This document shows, piece after piece, positions 52,198 to 61,480 of a stretch of 64,000 bases of DNA. Each line of letters starts with the position of its first letter. Position 1 is the stretch's first letter. The DNA is from Amycolatopsis pittospori (lineage in GTDB: Bacteria; Actinomycetota; Actinomycetes; Mycobacteriales; Pseudonocardiaceae), in the NCBI RefSeq assembly GCF_013870525.1, contig NZ_JACBXD010000011.1:62001-126000 (forward strand), written 5' to 3'. A program made the translations under genes and the position numbers. Below the pieces are notes generated by a model. The model had not been told where the DNA came from. It was given only the letters and a program-made list of their open reading frames with translations, and did not search any database.

Positions 52198-52839
52198 GTG
52201 GGCGAGATCACGAGCTTCTCCGATCGGACCAAGGCCTCTCTGCGGGAGACCCTGCTGGACGCCGCCACCGAACTGCTCCCGGAGCGCGGCTACACGGCGC
52301 TGCGGATGGCGGATGTGGCCGCGCACGCCGGGGTGAGCAGGCAGACCGTCTACAACGAGTTCGGCAACAAGGCCGCGCTCGCCCAGGCCGTGGTGCTGCG
52401 GACGACCTCGGAGTTCCTGGAGGGCATCCGGCTGCGCGTCGAACACGCGCAGAACCTCCTCGACGGGATCCGTGAGGCCGTCGTCTACACGATCGAGCAC
52501 GCCCGCGAGAACCGGCTCGTCGCCGCGGCGCTGGGTACTCGAACGATCAGCACTCGAACGATCGGCACCGAGGCCGGCGAAGACCTCCTTCCGTTGCTCA
52601 CCACCAAGGGCGCACCGATCCTGACCGCCGCCACCGAAATCGCCGCCGAGCAGTACCGCGAGTTCGAACCCTCGCTTTCGGCCCGCTCCGCCGCGCTGCT
52701 GGCGGAGACCGTCGTGCGGCTTTCCCTGTCCCACCTCGTCATGCCGTCGCATACGGCCGACGAAGCGGCGGCCTCCGTGGTCGCCGTACTGGCGCCGGCC
52801 ATCCGCGCGCTGACCACCGATTCGTCCACAATGGAGTGA
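52198..52839 (+). CDS. TetR family transcriptional regulator
   Basis: 213 residues from a GTG. The helix-turn-helix is at about 12-58 (KASLRETLLDAATELLPERGYTALRMADVAAHAGVSRQTVYNEF), of the AlkX/FadR-like type with the VYNEFGNKAALA tail. It sits 15 bases before the R2lox gene in the same direction, so it probably controls it together with itself. A TRTIST/RTIGTE near-repeat in the C-terminal domain may be a small local duplication. Confidence 0.88.
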   Translation: MGEITSFSDRTKASLRETLLDAATELLPERGYTALRMADVAAHAGVSRQTVYNEFGNKAALAQAVVLRTTSEFLEGIRLRVEHAQNLLDGIREAVVYTIEHARENRLVAAALGTRTISTRTIGTEAGEDLLPLLTTKGAPILTAATEIAAEQYREFEPSLSARSAALLAETVVRLSLSHLVMPSHTADEAAASVVAVLAPAIRALTTDSSTME

Positions 52840-52854
52840 TACGAAGGGGACGTC

Positions 52855-53826
52855 ATGACCGATACGCTCTCTGAGCTGCGCACCGGGTTTTCCTCACTGC
52901 GCAAAGGTGGGCTGAACTGGGATTCGTTCCCGCTGCGGCTGTTCGCCAAGGGCAACAAGAAGTTCTGGAACCCCGCCGACATCGACTTCTCCCGTGAACG
53001 CGAGGGCTGGGAGACCCTCAACGCGGAACAGCAGCGGTCGACGACGTATCTGGTGGCGCAGTTCATCGCGGGCGAAGAGGCGGTCACCGAGGACATCCAG
53101 CCGTTCATGCGGGCGATGTCCGCGACCGGCCGGTTCGGCGACGAGATGTACCTGACGCAGTTCTGTTTCGAAGAAGCCAAGCACACCGAGGTGTTCCGCC
53201 GCTGGATGGACGCCGTCGGGCTGACCCAGGACCTGCATCCGTACGTCGCGGAAAATCCCCACTACCGCAAGCTTTTCTACGAGGAGCTGCCGCAATCGCT
53301 GCGTGCGCTGGAGGACGATCCCAGTCCGCTCAACCAGATCCGCGCGAGCGTCACCTACAACCACGTCATCGAAGGCAGTCTCGCGCTGACCGGGTACTAC
53401 TCGTGGCAGCTGATCTGCACGCAGCACGACATCCTGCCCGGGATGCAGGAACTCGTACGCCGCATCGGCGACGACGAACGCCGTCACATGGCCTGGGGCA
53501 CCTTCACCTGCCGTCGTCACGTCGCCGCGGACGACTCGCTGTGGGACGCGGTGCAGCAGCGGATGGGAGAGCTGCTCCCCCACGCGCTCAACATGATCCA
53601 GTGGGTACAGGACCAGTTCGAGGAGATCCCCTTCGACAACGATCCGCAGGAGATCATCCAGTACGCGGCGGACCGGGCGCAGCGCCGTCTGGGCGCGATC
53701 GAGTCCGCGCGCGGGATGCCGGTGGAGCAGATCGACCTCGACTACTCGCCCGAAAACCTCGAAGAGACCTTCGGCGAGGAAGACGCGAAGGCGATCGCCG
53801 AGGCCGCTGCCGCCGTTTCGGCCTGA
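52855..53826 (+). CDS. R2-like ligand-binding oxidase (R2lox, Mn/Fe)
   Basis: 323 residues of the ferritin-like fold. Compared with M. tuberculosis R2lox (Rv0233), every key residue is found at a constant offset of six: metal ligands E74, E107, H110, E173, E208 and H211, and the V77/Y168 pair that forms the valine-tyrosine ether cross-link. Such proteins hold a heterodinuclear Mn/Fe site and a long-chain fatty-acid ligand; they are not ribonucleotide reductases although often so labelled. The biological substrate is not known. It is preceded by TetR with a short gap. Confidence 0.93.
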   Translation: MTDTLSELRTGFSSLRKGGLNWDSFPLRLFAKGNKKFWNPADIDFSREREGWETLNAEQQRSTTYLVAQFIAGEEAVTEDIQPFMRAMSATGRFGDEMYLTQFCFEEAKHTEVFRRWMDAVGLTQDLHPYVAENPHYRKLFYEELPQSLRALEDDPSPLNQIRASVTYNHVIEGSLALTGYYSWQLICTQHDILPGMQELVRRIGDDERRHMAWGTFTCRRHVAADDSLWDAVQQRMGELLPHALNMIQWVQDQFEEIPFDNDPQEIIQYAADRAQRRLGAIESARGMPVEQIDLDYSPENLEETFGEEDAKAIAEAAAAVSA

Positions 53827-53832
53827 CGTGCC

Positions 53833-53857
53833 GTGAAGGCCTCCTTCCCTACCCTGA
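53833..53857. repeat. P3 half element
   Basis: 25 bases matching the left arm of P3 copy 1 with one change (GTGAAGGCCTCCTTCCCTAC then CCTGA). The right arm is absent and unrelated sequence follows, so it cannot fold. It begins 6 bases after the R2lox stop, the usual P3 position. Confidence 0.8.
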
Positions 53858-53995
53858 GAGTCAGGCTCCCGGCAAAGTCGTGCACACGCCGCTCAAGTGG
53901 AGGGCTCGCCATAGCGGCCTGACACTTCCCGACTGTCCATAGAGGACACTTTCAAGGGTGGCCGTGTCCGACTCGGCCGTTTGCGAAGGGGTCGC

Positions 53996-54023
53996 GAGTG
54001 GCGATTCGGGTTCTCTTGAAGGG
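53996..54023. repeat. P5 28-bp repeat, copy 2
   Basis: GAGTGGCGATTCGGGTTCTC then TTGAAGGG, differing from the copy at 37770 at four positions. It lies in the repeat-rich 374-base gap between R2lox and the HAF genes, which holds no recognisable gene. Confidence 0.7.
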
Positions 54024-54079
54024 TAAGGCACCTGTGGCGTGGTCGGCGCTGATCGTTGCGTCCGGCCGCGTTGGCGGGT

Positions 54080-54132
54080 GTTGCGAAAGCCACTTTCGCA
54101 ACGTTGAAGGTTGCGAAAGTGGCTTTCGCAAC
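54080..54132. repeat. P4 dispersed double palindrome, copy 2
   Basis: Same 53-base double palindrome as 37915-37967. The shared flank TTGCGTCCGGCCGCG (from about 54055) lies on its left, so relative to copy 1 the element is inverted. Spacer differs by one base. Confidence 0.9.
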
Positions 54133-54151
54133 TCCGGAGGGCGACTGTGCC

Positions 54152-54196
54152 GTGAAGGTCCCTTCCCTCGACTGAGCCGAGGGAAGGGACCTTCAT
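54152..54196. repeat. P3 variant palindrome
   Basis: GTGAAGGTCCCTTCCCTCG and CGAGGGAAGGGACCTTCA form a perfect stem. Compared with P3 the arm GGCCTCC is changed to GGTCCC and the other arm has the matching change. It ends 4 bases before the stop of the HAF gene and may terminate it. Confidence 0.85.
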
Positions 54197-54200
54197 ATAC

Positions 54201-55331
54201 CTACTTCGCGGGCCAGAAGACGGCGCGCCAGTCTCCGCCCGCGGAGACCGCACCGCCCGCGATCGTCCCGTCCAGGCCGATCAGCAGCGCACGGCTGAAA
54301 CCGCCACCCGGCAACGTTCCGAGGTCGGTCTTCACACCGTTCGCGTCCCACAGCGCGGCATTGTCCGCGCGGCCGACGATCCTGCCCTGCGGATCGATGT
54401 CCTCGGCCTGACCGTCGAGATCGGACAGCCGGGTCATCGTCCCGTCGGCGGCCCATCGCACCGCGACATCGCGCGAACCGGTCGGGGTGTCGACGTACGC
54501 CCTGCCGGCCGAGACCCCGGAACCGTTGAGCGCCAGCGCACTCGTGCCCGCGCCGAGTTGGATCATGGTGCCGTCGGCGGTCCATTTCACCGCCGTGTGG
54601 CGGCCATCGATCACGGTGTCGGCGACGATCTCACCGGAGGCGTTCAGATCGTGGAACCAGCTCTGCACGCCTGCCGGGCCGAGCATCGTGACCGCCCCGG
54701 TGGCGTCCCAGCGCAGGACCCGGGTACTGCCGTCCGCCCCGTTGAGCCGTCCCGCGATGAACCTCCCGTCGCGGGTGATCGCGCTCGCGTAGTAGGCCCC
54801 TTCCAACGGCGGGGCGGCGAGCACCGTGACGTTTCCGGACGAGTCCCAGCGCAAGCCGCGTTGACGAGCGTCGCCGGCCTTGCCCGAACCGACGATGACG
54901 CCGGTCGAGCTGATCCCGGTCGCGTCCGAGGTCGAGCCGCCCGGCGGCGCGGGCAGGTCGGCGATCGAGCCGTCCTGGGTCCAGCGCACGGCCCGCAGAT
55001 TCGAGGCGCCGACGATCACCCCACTCGCGTTGACGGCCGCCGGTGACGCCGCGAACGAACCGGGTAGGGTCCCCAGCTGGGAGACCTGGCCCGCCTTGTC
55101 CCATTTCACCGCGACGCACGAGTGCGAATGCGGCGAGTTCCAGCAGGCCTCCCCGACGAGCTGCCCCCGGTCACCGATCGCCGTCACCGAGGTCTCGTTG
55201 GCACCGGACACGACGCCGAGCTCGATCGGGCCCGTCGCCGCGGTCGCCGCCGCGGGGACGGACAGCGGAAGAGCCACGGCGACCGCGGCCATGACGAGTA
55301 GACGTTTTCCCTCTTCCATGACCATGTTCAC
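54201..55331 (-). CDS. secreted HAF-repeat protein 2
   Basis: 376 residues from GTG 55331, which overlaps the stop of the upstream HAF gene (GTGA); ATGs at 55325 and 55319 are alternatives. A signal peptide (LLVMAAVAVALPLSVPAAATAA) is followed by about seven repeats of 45-50 residues ending in patterns such as DLGTLPGG and NASGVIVG. These are extracellular HAF-type repeats that probably fold as a beta-propeller. Typical units are AVKWTADGTMIQLGAGTSAL and HDLNASGEIVAD. The biological role of HAF proteins is unknown. Confidence 0.85.
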   Translation of the reverse strand: MNMVMEEGKRLLVMAAVAVALPLSVPAAATAATGPIELGVVSGANETSVTAIGDRGQLVGEACWNSPHSHSCVAVKWDKAGQVSQLGTLPGSFAASPAAVNASGVIVGASNLRAVRWTQDGSIADLPAPPGGSTSDATGISSTGVIVGSGKAGDARQRGLRWDSSGNVTVLAAPPLEGAYYASAITRDGRFIAGRLNGADGSTRVLRWDATGAVTMLGPAGVQSWFHDLNASGEIVADTVIDGRHTAVKWTADGTMIQLGAGTSALALNGSGVSAGRAYVDTPTGSRDVAVRWAADGTMTRLSDLDGQAEDIDPQGRIVGRADNAALWDANGVKTDLGTLPGGGFSRALLIGLDGTIAGGAVSAGGDWRAVFWPAK

Positions 55332-56479
55332 CCCTGTGCCTTGGGCCAGTAGACGGCGTGCCAACGGCCTTCTTCGTTGTACGAGATCCCGGCGATCACG
55401 CCGTTCGCCGCGATGTGGGTGGCGTTGCTGTAGGTGCCGCCCGGCAGCGCGCCGAGAACCGTGTGCGTTCCCGCGGCGTCCCATTTGGCCGCGATCTCGT
55501 TCACCAGGCCGACGACGGTTCCGGTCCGATCGATGTCGTTCCCCAGTCCGCGTTCGGTCGACAGTGTCGTCCGAGCGCCGGCGCGGTCCCATCTGGCCGG
55601 GCTGGTCGTGCCGAAGACCTGATAGCCACCGCCCGCGGCGGCGCCGGCGTTGTTGACCGCGCGCGCCCAGGCCGGTCCGCTCTCCGGGTACTCCAGCCAG
55701 GTCATCCGCCCGTCCCGCTCCCAGCGCACGGGCTTCGGATCCCCGTCGAGACGAGCACTTCCGACGATGACGCCGTTGTCGTTCATGTCCTCCGGCGTGC
55801 TTTCGGTGATCCCCGGCGAGAGATCGGTGATCACGCCGGCGGAATTCCAGCGCACGGCGTGGTTCCGCCCGGCCGCGTCGTTCGCCGTCCCGCCGATGGT
55901 CCGGCCGTCCCGGGTGATCCACAGCGCGCTTCCGTAGTCCCCGCCCAACCCGGCGAGCGCCACGACGGTCCCGTCCGCGTTCCAGCGGAGGGGGTGAACC
56001 TTCCCGTCCGCGCCCTTCCCGGCGCCGACGACGACGCCGGTGCCGCCGATCGCGCTCGCGTAGGCGTATTCCCCACCCGGCAAGGAAGGCAGCGCGGTGA
56101 CCGCCCCGTCCGGCGCCCACTTCACGGCCGTCTGGTTCCACGACGTGTCCTTGTGCGCCCAGCCGACGGCGACCCCGTGGTCGTCGACGTCGTTGGCCTG
56201 GCTCTGCTCACCGCCGAGACCGGCAAGCGCGGAGATGCGGCCCTGCGCGTCCCACCGCGTCGCGTGGTACTTGATCTGTGGTTCGAGCGGGGTCGACGAA
56301 CCGACCATGACCCCGGCGTCGTTGATCGCGTTGACCGCGCTGAACAGGTCACCCGGCAGTGTGCCGAGGTCGATGGGGGCGATCGCGGTCTTCGCGGCCG
56401 CGACGCCGGGCAACATCAGTGGCAGAGCCGCCAGTGAACCCGCCAGGACAAGAACTCTCGTACTTCGTTTGATGGACAT
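55328..56479 (-). CDS. secreted HAF-repeat protein 1
   Basis: 383 residues from ATG 56479, with AAGGGGAG 4 bases upstream; an in-frame upstream start at 56497 lacks this. A signal peptide (VLVLAGSLAALPLMLPGVAAA) is followed by HAF repeats: PIDLGTLPGDLFSAVNAIND, GVMVGSS, ATRWDAQGRISALAGLGGEQ, TAVKWAPDGAVTALPSLPGG. It is clearly a paralogue of the gene behind it, sharing the ending W.AVYWPK/W.AVFWPA. The two are a translationally coupled tandem duplication. Confidence 0.87.
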   Translation of the reverse strand: MSIKRSTRVLVLAGSLAALPLMLPGVAAAKTAIAPIDLGTLPGDLFSAVNAINDAGVMVGSSTPLEPQIKYHATRWDAQGRISALAGLGGEQSQANDVDDHGVAVGWAHKDTSWNQTAVKWAPDGAVTALPSLPGGEYAYASAIGGTGVVVGAGKGADGKVHPLRWNADGTVVALAGLGGDYGSALWITRDGRTIGGTANDAAGRNHAVRWNSAGVITDLSPGITESTPEDMNDNGVIVGSARLDGDPKPVRWERDGRMTWLEYPESGPAWARAVNNAGAAAGGGYQVFGTTSPARWDRAGARTTLSTERGLGNDIDRTGTVVGLVNEIAAKWDAAGTHTVLGALPGGTYSNATHIAANGVIAGISYNEEGRWHAVYWPKAQG

Positions 56480-56587
56480 GGCTCCCCTTCGCGGCACATT
56501 CGACCGCCCCCGCCTCCACGAGAGCTGGAAAACCCTCCTGCCGCGAAGGGAACACGTCCGGGAGATGTGACAGGTTGCCCTGAAGTG

Positions 56588-58246
56588 TCAGGCGTGCTCG
56601 GTGGAAGCCGCGGCTTCCAGCCCGAGAAGGCTGATCGACCGCTCCCGCATCTCGACCTTGCGCACCTTCCCGGTCACCGTCATCGGGAACTCCTCGACGA
56701 CGTGCACGTAACGCGGGATCTTGTAGCGCGCCAGCTTTCCTTCGCAGAATTCGCGCACCGCCTCGGAGGTCAGCGGGGTGGCGCCCTCGCGCATGCGGAC
56801 CCACGCCATCAGTTCCTCGCCGTATTTCTCGTCCGGGACGCCGATCACCTGCGCGTCGAGGATGTCCGGGTGGGTGTAGAGGAATTCCTCGATCTCGCGC
56901 GGGTACAGGTTTTCACCGCCGCGGATGACCATGTCCTTGATGCGGCCGGTGATGTTGACGTAGCCGGCGGCGTCCATGATCGCGAGGTCGCCGGTGTGCA
57001 TCCACCGCGCCGCGTCGATCGCCTCGGCCGTCTTGTCCGCTTGCTCCCAGTAGCCGAGCATCACCGAGTACCCACGCGTGCAGAGTTCGCCGGGTTCGCC
57101 GCGCGGCACGGTCAGCCCGGTCTCCGGGTCGACGACCTTGACCTCCAGATGCGGCCCGACGCGCCCGACCGTGGACACCCGCCGCTCCACCGAATCGTCC
57201 GCACGGGTCTGTGTGGACACCGGCGACGTCTCGGTCATGCCGTAGCAGATCGACACCTCCGCCATGCCCATCCGGTCGATGACCTGCTTCATCACCTCGA
57301 CCGGACAAGGCGAACCCGCCATGATCCCGGTGCGCAGCGAGGAGAGGTCGTAGGAACCGAAGTCCGGGTCGGCCAGTTCGGCGATGAACATCGTCGGAAC
57401 CCCGTACAGCGACGTGCATTTCTCCGCCGCGACGGCTTCGAGGGTGGCCTTCGGCTCGAACGCGGGCGCCGGGATGACCATGCAAGCGCCGTGGGTGGTG
57501 GCCGCGAGATTGCCCATCACCATGCCGAAGCAGTGGTAGAAGGGCACGGGGATGCAGACCTTGTCCGCTTCGGTGTAGTTGCAGAGTTCGCCGACGAAGT
57601 AGCCGTTGTTCAGGATGTTGTGGTGGCTCAGCGTGGCTCCCTTGGGGAAGCCCGTGGTGCCGGACGTGTACTGGATGTTGATCGCGTCGTCCGCGGAAAG
57701 CTCGCTCGCGCGCTCGATCAGCCGCGCGCGGTCGGCGGCGCGGCCGTTCTCCAGCAGGGACGTCCATTCGCCGCTGTCCAGCAGCACGACGTGCTCCAGC
57801 GCCGGACACTTCGGCCCGGCTTCGGCGATCATGCCCGCGTAATCCGAGGTCTTGAACGACTCCGCGGCCACGATGAGCTTGATCCCGGCCTGGTTCAGCA
57901 CGTACTCGAGTTCGTGCGAGCGGTAGGCCGGGTTGATGTTGACCAGGATGGCGCCGATCTTGGCGGTCGCGTACTGCGTGAGTGTCCACTCGGCACGGTT
58001 CGGCGACCAGATGCCGACACGGTCGCCCTTCTCGATGCCCAGGTCCAGCAGACCCAGTGCGAGCGCGTCGACGTCGGCGGCGAGTTCGGTGTAGGTCCAG
58101 CGTTTCCCCGCCGCGCGATCGACCAGCGCGTCCCGCTCCCCGAACGCGGCCACGGTGCGATCGAGGTTGTCGCCGATGGTGTCCCCCAGCAGCGGGGCGT
58201 CCGAGATTCCCGATGCGTAACTCGGAATGGCGGGGGCGTCAGGCAT
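56588..58246 (-). CDS. acyl-CoA synthetase (FadD-type AMP-binding enzyme)
   Basis: 552 residues from ATG 58246, with AGGAG 5 bases upstream. ANL-superfamily motifs: the P-loop [20 protein letters not shown] near 200, [10 protein letters not shown] near 330, the hinge [24 protein letters not shown] near 435-458 and the catalytic lysine in [15 protein letters not shown]. It activates a carboxylic acid with ATP and CoA; closest in feel to medium/long-chain FadD35-like enzymes. No beta-oxidation genes are adjacent. Confidence 0.92.
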   Translation of the reverse strand: MPDAPAIPSYASGISDAPLLGDTIGDNLDRTVAAFGERDALVDRAAGKRWTYTELAADVDALALGLLDLGIEKGDRVGIWSPNRAEWTLTQYATAKIGAILVNINPAYRSHELEYVLNQAGIKLIVAAESFKTSDYAGMIAEAGPKCPALEHVVLLDSGEWTSLLENGRAADRARLIERASELSADDAINIQYTSGTTGFPKGATLSHHNILNNGYFVGELCNYTEADKVCIPVPFYHCFGMVMGNLAATTHGACMVIPAPAFEPKATLEAVAAEKCTSLYGVPTMFIAELADPDFGSYDLSSLRTGIMAGSPCPVEVMKQVIDRMGMAEVSICYGMTETSPVSTQTRADDSVERRVSTVGRVGPHLEVKVVDPETGLTVPRGEPGELCTRGYSVMLGYWEQADKTAEAIDAARWMHTGDLAIMDAAGYVNITGRIKDMVIRGGENLYPREIEEFLYTHPDILDAQVIGVPDEKYGEELMAWVRMREGATPLTSEAVREFCEGKLARYKIPRYVHVVEEFPMTVTGKVRKVEMRERSISLLGLEAAASTEHA

Positions 58247-58371
58247 GGAGACTCCTGCGTTCGGCGGTAGCGACCCGTCGAGTCTAGGAACGGGGCGTGA
58301 CCACGGCCACCTGCAAGTGGAGACCCGGACGCACGATGGGCGCCGGAAGGTCCCCGGCACCCATCGGCGGG

Positions 58372-58608
58372 TCAGGCCTCGACCCAGAGGATCCAGTAAC
58401 CGCGCCTCACGTGCTCCTCGCACCACCACTGCTTCGGGTTGTAGCGCGGTCCGAAAGCCTGGCAATCGGCACCCGTTCCGAAGGTGCCCCGAATTTCCCA
58501 GTCGATGGAGGCACGCGTCTCACTCGCGGAGGCGGCCGTGGCGGCCCCCGTCATCACCAGCCCGGCCACGGCGAACGCGGCCGCGATCTTCCCCAGTTTC
58601 AGGTTCAT
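58372..58608 (-). CDS. small secreted protein, 78 aa
   Basis: A signal peptide ([24 protein letters not shown]) leaves a mature part of about 50 residues rich in Trp and Tyr ([10 protein letters not shown] ... [23 protein letters not shown]) with two cysteines that may form one disulfide. No family recognised. Its ATG at 58608 follows a weak purine stretch. Tail-to-tail with nothing; the FadD start is 125 bases away. Confidence 0.7.
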   Translation of the reverse strand: MNLKLGKIAAAFAVAGLVMTGAATAASASETRASIDWEIRGTFGTGADCQAFGPRYNPKQWWCEEHVRRGYWILWVEA

Positions 58609-59026
58609 GCGCCGATAATCACATATTCGGCTGTCAAATGCACGCGAGCCCGGAGACCGCTGGGAATTGACGGAAGGCGTCGCTATTGCCGGTTCAATCG
58701 GGGTTACAGCCCGATGAAAACCGGGCGAGCGAGCCCTGATGGACGTCCTTCTCGCGGGAACTGTGGTCCAGAACGGCGCACCAGTCCTCTGGCGCGAGGA
58801 TGCCGGCCCGTTCGGCGGGACCTTCTCGTAAGGGGCCTCACGTCACGAACAGAATGGCAGGCCTGAAGGCATCGGCACCACCATTCCTGCTTACCGGATA
58901 ACCGCGGTTTCACAAAGGCCTTTCACTCCTGATTGAAACCGCGCAGGAATAGGCCGCACCAGACATTTCCGACGGCTCTTCGTGCGACCATCCGAAAGCA
59001 CTGGTCAAATACGACGAGGAGCTCCC
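58609..59026. other. 418-base gap between small secreted-protein genes
   Basis: A lower-GC region separating two divergent small secreted-protein genes. It must hold their promoters. I see no long palindrome, array or P-family element in it. Short open frames here lack ribosome sites and have no recognisable similarity. Confidence 0.5.
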
Positions 59027-59365
59027 ATGGGATCCAGGATCACATTCGCCGCCGTCGCCGCGCTCGCGCTGGCCGGGCTGGCTTCCGGAACGTCCGCCGC
59101 GTCCGCGCAGCCGACATCGACGGGCGGGATCGTCACGATCCAGGCCGACTGCCAGTGGCTCTCCATCAAGCGGACCCCACCGGCCGTCGCCATCGCCAAC
59201 TGCAACTCGCTCGACCCCGGATTCACCCAGTACCGAGCGGTCGTCGAATGCGCGGACGGCAACCGGCATCTGGGGAACCTGGCGCCGAAACAGCGGATCT
59301 CCACCGCGCGCTGCCCGGCGAACACCCATATGACCAGCAACGGCCCGTGGATCGTCCAGGTCTGA
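59027..59365 (+). CDS. small secreted protein, 112 aa
   Basis: 112 residues from ATG 59027 with GAGGAGC upstream. A signal peptide (ITFAAVAALALAGLASGTSAASA) is followed by a mature part with four cysteines (ADCQW, ANCNS, VECAD, ARCPA), probably two disulfides, and QYRAVVECADGNRHLGNLAPKQ. The layout resembles small actinobacterial secreted beta-sandwich proteins, but no function can be assigned. Confidence 0.75.
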   Translation: MGSRITFAAVAALALAGLASGTSAASAQPTSTGGIVTIQADCQWLSIKRTPPAVAIANCNSLDPGFTQYRAVVECADGNRHLGNLAPKQRISTARCPANTHMTSNGPWIVQV

Positions 59366-59459
59366 CGGCACAGGGTGCGTCCGGCGTCACCTCGCCGGAC
59401 GCGCCATCTCCGGGGAAACCCGGAGGCCGGGTTCCCGCTGGCCCGTTATCGTCGAGGAC

Positions 59460-60230
59460 ATGCGCCTCTACATCGTCGACGCTTTCACTTCCGAGGCCTT
59501 CGCCGGTAACTCCGCCGGGGTCGTGCTGCTGGACTCGCCGGGCGACCCGGGCTGGATGCAGTCCGTCGCGGCAGAGCTGAAGCACGCCGAGACCGCCTTC
59601 GTCGAGGTCGGAGGCGAAGGCCCGAAGTCGCTTCGCTGGTTCACGCCGGAAACAGAGGTCGATCTGTGCGGCCACGCGACGCTGGCCACTACGCACGTCC
59701 TGGGCGGCGAGCAGACCTTCACGACGAGAAGCGGCGAGTTACGCTGCAAGACCGAAGACGGCTGGGTGTCGATGGACTTCCCGTCGGACCCGCCCCGCGA
59801 GTCCGACGACGACCTGTCCTCCATCCTGCCGGGCGTCTCCTTCGAGTACGTCGGGCGCAGTCACCAGAACCTCTTCGCGTTGGTGGACAACGCTTCCCTC
59901 GTCCGCTCCCTGGAACCGGACCTCGCCGCGTTGCGCGCGCACTGGACCGGACGGCTGATGGTCACGGCGCCCGGCGACGGCGATGAGGTCGGCGGCATCG
60001 ACTTCGTCACCCGGTTCTTCGCTCCGGGCGTCGGCATCGACGAGGACCCCGTCACAGGTTCCGCGCACTGCGTCCTCGCGCCGTACTGGGCAGCGCGCCT
60101 CGGCCGGGACAAGCTCGTCGGCGAGCAGGCTTCGGCCCGGGGTGGCATCGTCCGGATGAACCTCGAAGGCGACCGCGTACTGCTTTCGGGGCAAGCGGTC
60201 ACCGTGGCCAGTGGGGAGTTGCACGTCTGA
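59460..60230 (+). CDS. PhzF family isomerase-like protein
   Basis: 256 residues with the two-fold diaminopimelate-epimerase-like fold: VDAFTSEAFAGNSAGVVLL, catalytic E44 in KHAETAFV, the DLCGHATLATTHVL substrate loop and DEDPVTGSAHC in the second half. PhzF enzymes isomerise small metabolites such as dihydroanthranilate derivatives. No phenazine genes are near, so the substrate is unknown. Its TGA overlaps the next ATG (TGATG). Confidence 0.92.
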   Translation: MRLYIVDAFTSEAFAGNSAGVVLLDSPGDPGWMQSVAAELKHAETAFVEVGGEGPKSLRWFTPETEVDLCGHATLATTHVLGGEQTFTTRSGELRCKTEDGWVSMDFPSDPPRESDDDLSSILPGVSFEYVGRSHQNLFALVDNASLVRSLEPDLAALRAHWTGRLMVTAPGDGDEVGGIDFVTRFFAPGVGIDEDPVTGSAHCVLAPYWAARLGRDKLVGEQASARGGIVRMNLEGDRVLLSGQAVTVASGELHV

Positions 60231-60604
60231 TGCGCCTGATCCTGAACGTCATCTGGCTCGTCCTGTGCGGCCTGTGGATGGCGCTGGGCTACATCGTCGC
60301 CGGCATCATCTGCTGCATCCTGATCATCACCATCCCGTTCGGGCTGGCGTCCTTCCGGATCGCGGCCTACGCGCTGTGGCCGTTCGGCCGCACCGTGGTC
60401 GACCGCCACGACGCCGGCGCGGCCTCGACCATCGGCAACGTCATCTGGTTCATCTTCGCCGGCCTGTGGCTCTCGATCGGGCATGTGCTGACCGGGGTCG
60501 CCCTGTGCATCACGATCATCGGGATCCCGCTGGGCGTGGCGAACTTCAAGATGATCCCGGTTTCGCTGATGCCGCTGGGCAAGGAGATCGTCGAGCTGCC
60601 CTGA
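60230..60604 (+). CDS. YccF domain membrane protein
   Basis: 124 residues with two YccF repeats, each IxNVIWxxxxGLWxxxGxxxxG followed by CxxIITIPFGxASFRIAxYALWPFGRTVV or the related CITIIGIPLGVANFKMIPVSLMPLG. About four helices. The family is widespread and uncharacterised. It is translationally coupled to phzF. Confidence 0.93.
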   Translation: MRLILNVIWLVLCGLWMALGYIVAGIICCILIITIPFGLASFRIAAYALWPFGRTVVDRHDAGAASTIGNVIWFIFAGLWLSIGHVLTGVALCITIIGIPLGVANFKMIPVSLMPLGKEIVELP

Positions 60605-60627
60605 GGCCGAGAACGCGAGGGCGTTCG

Positions 60628-61443
60628 TCAGTCCTCGGGTTCCCAAGGCAGCGGGATGATCAGGCAAGGACCGCCGACGAACAGACCACCGTCGATGCCC
60701 AGCGCCTTCCCGCCCGCGTAGAGGTACGGGCCCTCGATCTGCGCGGGGTGGATGCCGAGCTGATCGGCGATGACGCTGTGCCCGTGCACGATCCGCTCGC
60801 CGCCGAGGCGATCCATCAGCTGCTGCGCGACGTCGGCGCCTTCCGGCCCACGGAAGGCGTACCGCGTCGTCATCCGCCGCCAGACGTCCCACCAGGCCTG
60901 GATGTCGCTGCCTTCGAGGATCTCGCGGCCACGGGCGTTGATCTCGTCGATGTCGGTACCCCAGTCGAGGTACTCGAGCGTGTCGGAGTGCATCAGCAGG
61001 TGGTCCGCGGCCAGCGTCAGCATCGGCCGCGAGGTCAGCCATTCGATATGCTGCGGCGTGAGCCTGTCCTGATCGGCGAGCAGCCCGCCGTTGATCTCCC
61101 AGCTGCGGGCGAAACTGCGCGGCCCGAAGTCGGAGGGCACCTCGGTGTCGCCGAAGTGGTACATCCCCAGCAGCAGGATCTCGTGGTTGCCCAGCAGCGT
61201 TCCGCAGTGCCCACCCGCGGTGGCGGCCTGCCGTTCCAGCCGCATCACCAGGTCGATGACGCCGACCCCGTCGGGACCCCGGTCGACGAAGTCGCCCAGG
61301 AACCAGAGGGTCGCTTCACCGCCGGCCCAGTCGTCGTCGGCGTCGAGCAGCCCCTTCTCCCGGAGCGCCTCGGCCAGCTCGTCCCGGTGTCCGTGCACGT
61401 CACCGACCACATAGGTCGGGGACGAAGGCTGATCGTCGTGCAT
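60628..61443 (-). CDS. metallophosphoesterase (calcineurin-like)
   Basis: 271 residues from ATG 61443. Metal-site motifs: GDVHGH at about 14-19, GDFVDRGPDG, LLGNHEILLLG, and distal histidines LLMHSDT and IVHGHS. This arrangement resembles bacterial PP2A-like or Ap4A hydrolases. An open frame continues 20 codons upstream into the next gene, without a ribosome site. The operon partner upstream is the HAD-IIA phosphatase. Confidence 0.9.
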   Translation of the reverse strand: MHDDQPSSPTYVVGDVHGHRDELAEALREKGLLDADDDWAGGEATLWFLGDFVDRGPDGVGVIDLVMRLERQAATAGGHCGTLLGNHEILLLGMYHFGDTEVPSDFGPRSFARSWEINGGLLADQDRLTPQHIEWLTSRPMLTLAADHLLMHSDTLEYLDWGTDIDEINARGREILEGSDIQAWWDVWRRMTTRYAFRGPEGADVAQQLMDRLGGERIVHGHSVIADQLGIHPAQIEGPYLYAGGKALGIDGGLFVGGPCLIIPLPWEPED

Positions 61444-61480
61444 CTTCTGACGATAAGCCCTCCACCCCCTCCTGCGTCGC

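Noticed and set aside
52855..53826. Ribonucleotide reductase beta subunit NrdF.
   Set aside because: The cross-link Val/Tyr pair and ligand pattern are those of R2lox, and no nrdE or nrdH is adjacent.
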